Positions 59,980 through 64,000 of a stretch of 64,000 nt of DNA are shown piece after piece. Positions within the stretch are counted from its first letter, which is position 1, and every line of letters starts with the position of its first letter. Position numbers and translations under genes: made by a program. The notes beneath the pieces are model-generated. The model did no database searches, was not told where the DNA came from, and was given only the letters and a program-made list of their open reading frames with translations. The stretch covers positions 1-64,000 of the forward strand of contig JAGCDE010000014.1 in the NCBI GenBank assembly GCA_017651315.1. The letters are read 5' to 3'. Source of the DNA: Bacteroidaceae bacterium (GTDB taxonomy: Bacteria > Bacteroidota > Bacteroidia > Bacteroidales > Bacteroidaceae).

Positions 59980-62900
59980 TCAGAAAGAAAGACGTACACC
60001 GCCCATAAATGACATAGGAGTGGGATATGAGCAATAGTTGAAGCCCGGAGTGAACGTACCGCCGGCAAAGTCAACGTTATAACCTCTGTACCTGGTCAGA
60101 GCCGCAAGGTTCTGGGCCGACACGTATGCACGTGCACCGCTTATGAACTTACCTAATGCACCTTCATTGAAATTATAGCCAAGCTCGACATTGGCAATCT
60201 TCCAGTATGCACCGTTCTGGAGGAAACGCGAGCTGAACATATCGTTGGTGATGGATCCGCTGCTCTTGTAATAGACTGCAGGAACGCTGCTGCTTGGGTT
60301 CTCGGCTGTCCATGCATCAAGCAGGTCGGTGCTCTTGTTTGTTATACCGTATGAATTGTGCAGGACCATGTCAACATAATCCAGCACCTTGTATCCGGCT
60401 GCACCGTAGGTTGAGATATTCAGATCAAACCGTTTGTAGTCAAAGTGCAGGTTCAGGCCGAACTGGACCTTGGCCATACCGCTGCCCAGATACTCCTGGT
60501 CCTCATTTGTTATCTCACCATCATTGTTCAGGTCCTTGTAAGCCACATCACCAGGCTGTGCACCGTTCTGGTTCACGTGATTGCCCAGACCGTTCACGCG
60601 GTTATCAATCTCACTCTGGTTCTGGAAAATTCCTTCATAGACATATCCGTAGAAGCGACCGACTTCGCCACCCACCTCCGTACGGCAGAATCCGTCAGTA
60701 CGCGGCTCATTGGTCATGCCAAGTGACTTGACCTCATTCTTGGGCAGAGTCATGTTGGCGCTGATCTCATACTTGAAGGCATTATCATGATTGCGGTATG
60801 TGGCGGCAAGTTCCAGACCCGTATTGAGCATGGTGGCGGCATTCATAGTCACCGTCTCGTTGGTCGCGCCTGCCTCAGCCGGCACAGCCACGCTATAGAG
60901 CAGGTCCTCTGACATTGCATGATACCAGTCCGCATTCAGTTCAAACCTGTTATCCCAGAGAGAGAGGTCAAAACCTATATCCATAGTCTTTTTCTTTTCC
61001 CAGCGTATGCCTGTATTCACATAGTTGGATATAGCTGAACCTGTTACCTTCTGTCCGCCGAAACTGTAGGTGTAATTGCCGCGCGCCATCACATCCATGT
61101 ACTGGTACTCACCGATATTCTCGTTTCCGAGGATACCGTAGCTGGCACGTATCTTAAACAGTTCAACAGCATCGACATTGAAGAAGTTCTCTCTGTCAAT
61201 ACGCCATCCGGCTGAGAATGAAGGGAACCAGTCCCAATGGTCATCGCTCGAGAGGCGGCTGGAACCGTCACGACGTACGGTGGCCTGCAGCAGGTACTTG
61301 CCATCATAATCATAAGAGACACGGCCCAGATACGATGCCAGGACATGCTCGCTCTCATAGCTGCTGCCGTTGCGCTCCTCAGCATTGCTCACCTGCAGAT
61401 AGTAGGGCTCGGGCATACTGTTGCCTATGGCCGATGCCGTCTGATAGGTCTCACGCTCAAATGTCTGTCCTGCCACCACATTCAGATGATGACGCCCCAT
61501 GGTTCCCTCATAAGTAAGGAAATTCTCCACCAGTGCATCGGTATAGCTGCGGTATCCCTTGTTCAGAGACTCATTGCTCTTGGCGAGATAGTTTGTCGTA
61601 CTCTGTATGAAAGAGGGGATGAATGTAAAGTCCGTTGCAAATGTCCGGCTGTATGAAAGGTTAAGGTTGTATGACAGCTTATGGTTGTCATTCTTGTGGC
61701 CAATCATGTCCAGGAGGTCCACATTGGCTGTTCCTGTAGCCACAATCCTGTCAACGGTTGTGTTCCTTTCAACCAGATTGTTGGTGAGCAGCGGGTTGGT
61801 CATACGGATATCACCATGCTGATTGTCATAGTATGTACCATATCCGTATGAGTCGTATGAATACTCTGACGCTGCTGCCAGCTTGTCGTCGAGCACCCAG
61901 GTGGAAGGATCATAAGCCTTGATGCTGGGAGGCATGAGCAGAGCCGATGCCATCACCGGATACTGCTGGCCGTAGAGACCCTGCACATACTCGTTGGCAT
62001 TGCTGAGCGACATGTTGTTCTGCTTGCTGTGGCTATATACCACGCCGGTCTTGAATTTGATGAACTTGACATCCATGTTGTTGTTGATACGTGCAGTGAA
62101 GCGGTCGTAGTCAGGACCGGTGCCCTCAAGAGTCCCTTTCTGGCTGAAATAGTCAAGAGCTATATTGTAAGTGTTGTTCTGTCCTCCGCCAGACATGTTG
62201 ACATTATGGTTCTGGCGTATTCCGGTCTTGAACATCGCATCAAACCAGTCGGTATCAATCTGTGCGGGATCCAGATAGAGAGGACTGTTCTTATCGTACC
62301 CGGCAGGAACATCCATTCCGTTGTTGGCGAAGGCAACATTCACATAATCACCGTACTCCCGTGCATTCATCACGTCATATACCCCTTTACGGATCTTATC
62401 CACGCCAAAGTAACCGGAATAATCGACCTTCATGGGCTGGTCTTTCTGACCGCTTTTGGTTGTGATTATGATCACGCCGTTTGCAGCACGCGAGCCGTAG
62501 ATAGCCGCAGCCGAAGCATCCTTGAGAACCTGAATGGTCTCTATGTCATTCGGTGAGAAATCACGGATCGAGGTTCCCATCGGCACACCGTCAATTACAT
62601 ATAGCGGGTTAGTGCTGCCGAAACTGCCAAGTCCACGGATGCGTACTGCAGGGTCGGCACCCGGCTGTCCGTCCGTAGTGATGTGCACACCGGCCACCTT
62701 ACCCTCAAGCATGGTTGAGATATTGCTGTTTGACACACGCTTCAGGTCTTCGGCCTCGACTACAGCCACTGAACCTGTCAGATCTGCCTTCTTCTGTGTG
62801 CCGTATCCGATAACAACCACCTGCTCAAGGAACTGCGATTCCTCATTAATGGTGATTACTCCAAGATTGGTCTTGCCGTTTACAGCCACCTCTTTAGACT

Positions 62901-63174
62901 CGTAACCGAGAGACTGGATCTGTAGCGTAGCTCCGGCGGGGACTGACAACTCGAAATTTCCGTCCAGATCAGATGCTGTACCTATACTGGTCTGTCCCTT
63001 GACAACAACAGCAGCCCCTATGACCGGCTCGCCGGTCTCGTCTATCAGTTGTCCTCTGACCGTAATCCTGTCTGACTGCTGGGCATCGGCAGGAGCGGCG
63101 GTAACATAGCTGTCCATAACGCCGGGAAGAGCCAGCAGACAGCAGAGTGCTATAGAAAGATTTAGTTTTTTCAT
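59980..63174 (-). CDS. SusC/RagA-family TonB-dependent outer-membrane transporter
   Basis: The protein has 1064 aa from the ATG at 63174 (MKKLNLSIALCCLLALPGV). The ATG at 63201 overlaps the upstream gene by 8 bp and gives a less typical signal. It has a signal peptide, then a carboxypeptidase D regulatory-like domain (about 36-110, ITVRGQLIDETGEPVIGAAV). The TonB box region VVVIGYGTQKKADLTGSVAV comes next, then a plug domain with NPLYVIDGVPMG and ETIQVLKDASAAAIYGSRAANG, and a long beta-barrel ending in MSFMGGVRLSF. It imports glycans in partnership with SusD. Confidence 0.95.
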   Translation of the reverse strand: MKKLNLSIALCCLLALPGVMDSYVTAAPADAQQSDRITVRGQLIDETGEPVIGAAVVVKGQTSIGTASDLDGNFELSVPAGATLQIQSLGYESKEVAVNGKTNLGVITINEESQFLEQVVVIGYGTQKKADLTGSVAVVEAEDLKRVSNSNISTMLEGKVAGVHITTDGQPGADPAVRIRGLGSFGSTNPLYVIDGVPMGTSIRDFSPNDIETIQVLKDASAAAIYGSRAANGVIIITTKSGQKDQPMKVDYSGYFGVDKIRKGVYDVMNAREYGDYVNVAFANNGMDVPAGYDKNSPLYLDPAQIDTDWFDAMFKTGIRQNHNVNMSGGGQNNTYNIALDYFSQKGTLEGTGPDYDRFTARINNNMDVKFIKFKTGVVYSHSKQNNMSLSNANEYVQGLYGQQYPVMASALLMPPSIKAYDPSTWVLDDKLAAASEYSYDSYGYGTYYDNQHGDIRMTNPLLTNNLVERNTTVDRIVATGTANVDLLDMIGHKNDNHKLSYNLNLSYSRTFATDFTFIPSFIQSTTNYLAKSNESLNKGYRSYTDALVENFLTYEGTMGRHHLNVVAGQTFERETYQTASAIGNSMPEPYYLQVSNAEERNGSSYESEHVLASYLGRVSYDYDGKYLLQATVRRDGSSRLSSDDHWDWFPSFSAGWRIDRENFFNVDAVELFKIRASYGILGNENIGEYQYMDVMARGNYTYSFGGQKVTGSAISNYVNTGIRWEKKKTMDIGFDLSLWDNRFELNADWYHAMSEDLLYSVAVPAEAGATNETVTMNAATMLNTGLELAATYRNHDNAFKYEISANMTLPKNEVKSLGMTNEPRTDGFCRTEVGGEVGRFYGYVYEGIFQNQSEIDNRVNGLGNHVNQNGAQPGDVAYKDLNNDGEITNEDQEYLGSGMAKVQFGLNLHFDYKRFDLNISTYGAAGYKVLDYVDMVLHNSYGITNKSTDLLDAWTAENPSSSVPAVYYKSSGSITNDMFSSRFLQNGAYWKIANVELGYNFNEGALGKFISGARAYVSAQNLAALTRYRGYNVDFAGGTFTPGFNYCSYPTPMSFMGGVRLSF

Positions 63175-63193
63175 ATATTTCCTGATTATCCTG

Positions 63194-64000
63194 TTATTCA
63201 TAAATTACCAGATAAGATTCTTCTGTCACGATTGCTGTCTGAAGGTCAGCGCTGTCAACGGGAATACCTGTATAATACTGATGGTGTACTTCACCGTTGG
63301 CATAAACCACATCATACTTTATGTCGGCCGTGCCGTCACCGGCATTTGTAACGGTAAGGGTGACCGTTGAATAGCAGATATTACCCCTGAAAGCATCCCA
63401 GTTCCAGTCGGAATCCTTGACCGAAGCATCATAACTGCCGCCCCAACCGAAGTTGTCCATACGAGCCACCATATACTCCTGAAGAATATCGGAAGACTTG
63501 CGCAGGATCACACAGGGAGAATGCCAGTTTTCCAGGTTGTCGGAATAGACCATCATCCTGAAGACCTTGCTCTCACCCGGCGCCAGATTACAGTTGTCGG
63601 AGAAGGTTGTCCACCAACCGTTTGTATAGTTTGAGGCACCTACCTCCGCAACACCCTTAACGACATTGACATCGAATGATGTTGAAACGGTTGCATTGAC
63701 ACCTTCGTAATAAACCTTCACCTGTGCAGTTCCGGATGCCGTAGCGAATACAGAGTCAAACCTTAGGGCTCCGTTGTCAATCACTCCCTGAGTGTCATCG
63801 GCATAAGTCGCAGTAACTTCAATACCCGCCAGATTGGGTGCGATCGGCTGGTTAAATATATAATAGGTATCGAATGAAGGCACCCTGGTAACGGTCAGGG
63901 ACTTGACCGGATTGACAATATTGAGTTTATAGTAGCCGGCTACAGGAGTCCCGTAGTTTCCGAGTTTTGTCTTGCTGTATGAGAACAGGACTGTCGTTTC
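63194..64000 (-). CDS. Ig-like surface protein upstream of susC (5' end outside window)
   Basis: The frame is open from the window edge (269 codons) to the stop at 63194. The visible part holds a bacterial Ig-like (Big_3 type) strand pattern, LTVTRVPSFDTYYIFNQP...GIEVTATYADDTQGV. A second beta-rich domain follows (about residues 140-269) with NGWWTTFSDNCNLAPGESKVFRMMVYSD. It is rich in aromatic residues and has no catalytic motif. The position directly before susC suggests a surface glycan-binding protein of the locus, but an arabinan-degrading enzyme with attached Ig domains cannot be excluded because the N-terminus is missing. Confidence 0.7.
   Translation of the reverse strand, partial: ETTVLFSYSKTKLGNYGTPVAGYYKLNIVNPVKSLTVTRVPSFDTYYIFNQPIAPNLAGIEVTATYADDTQGVIDNGALRFDSVFATASGTAQVKVYYEGVNATVSTSFDVNVVKGVAEVGASNYTNGWWTTFSDNCNLAPGESKVFRMMVYSDNLENWHSPCVILRKSSDILQEYMVARMDNFGWGGSYDASVKDSDWNWDAFRGNICYSTVTLTVTNAGDGTADIKYDVVYANGEVHHQYYTGIPVDSADLQTAIVTEESYLVIYE

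Overview
The window looks like chromosomal DNA of a polysaccharide-degrading member of the Bacteroidales, probably a gut or rumen organism. The reasons are a SusC/SusD pair, many lipoproteins with S-C lipoboxes, repeated TAnnTTTG (-7) promoter boxes a short way upstream of starts, almost no Shine-Dalgarno sequences, and a protein ending in the DGR...KVLVK tail common in Prevotella-like secreted proteins. The species cannot be fixed from this sequence.

Layout. 1-2.1 kb: BlaR1-like M56 sensor peptidase and BlaI repressor (minus). 2.3-6.8 kb (plus): phosphofructokinase, an orphan FtsX-type permease, and a membrane protein with an Xre regulator. 6.8-11.0 kb: a minus operon of glutamine synthetase, bacterial PARG, tyrosine phosphatase and APH-like kinase. 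11.2-16.6 kb: late cobalamin genes (cbiA, pduO-type, cobQ, cobD, cbiB). 16.8-23.7 kb: GH5 and GH9 glucanases, a beta-propeller lipoprotein and a VTC/DUF4956 pair. 23.8-25.9 kb: flotillin and its NfeD-like partner. 26.0-32.7 kb: housekeeping genes (Crp regulator, dCMP deaminase, S41 protease, dciA-like, recF, TPR protein, tRNA-Tyr, proC, YqiA-like). 32.7-44.0 kb: a frameshifted secreted protein, acyl-CoA ligase, LytTR regulator, NAD synthetase, OmpA lipoprotein, a Cys-rich GH43-like lipoprotein, an aminotransferase and a GHL10 hydrolase. 44.0-53.5 kb: a type I restriction-modification island (hsdM, AlbA_2/Schlafen-like, hsdS, Abi_C, a membrane protein, hsdR). 53.5-64 kb: a small exported protein, then an arabinan-type polysaccharide utilization locus (Ig-like surface protein, SusC, SusD, GH43, GH51).

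Working together. The locus at 54-64 kb fits capture, import and hydrolysis of arabinan. The GH5/GH9 group fits beta-glucan breakdown. The hsd island has an intact-looking R-M-S core with three further genes in the same direction, so it may be a composite defence locus. The glnA-PARG-phosphatase-kinase operon puts three enzymes that edit or make ADP-ribose or phosphate marks beside a central nitrogen enzyme.

Best leads: an 18-bp-arm palindrome lying in frame inside the PARG gene, with two relatives next to other stop codons; the composite hsd island with a 12-bp tandem repeat before hsdS; an NAD synthetase whose glutaminase half has lost catalytic residues; a metallothionein-like cysteine cluster in a GH43-like lipoprotein; a triplicated promoter; and a copied gene tail plus hairpin beside tRNA-Tyr. 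No CRISPR array, rRNA or insertion sequence was seen.
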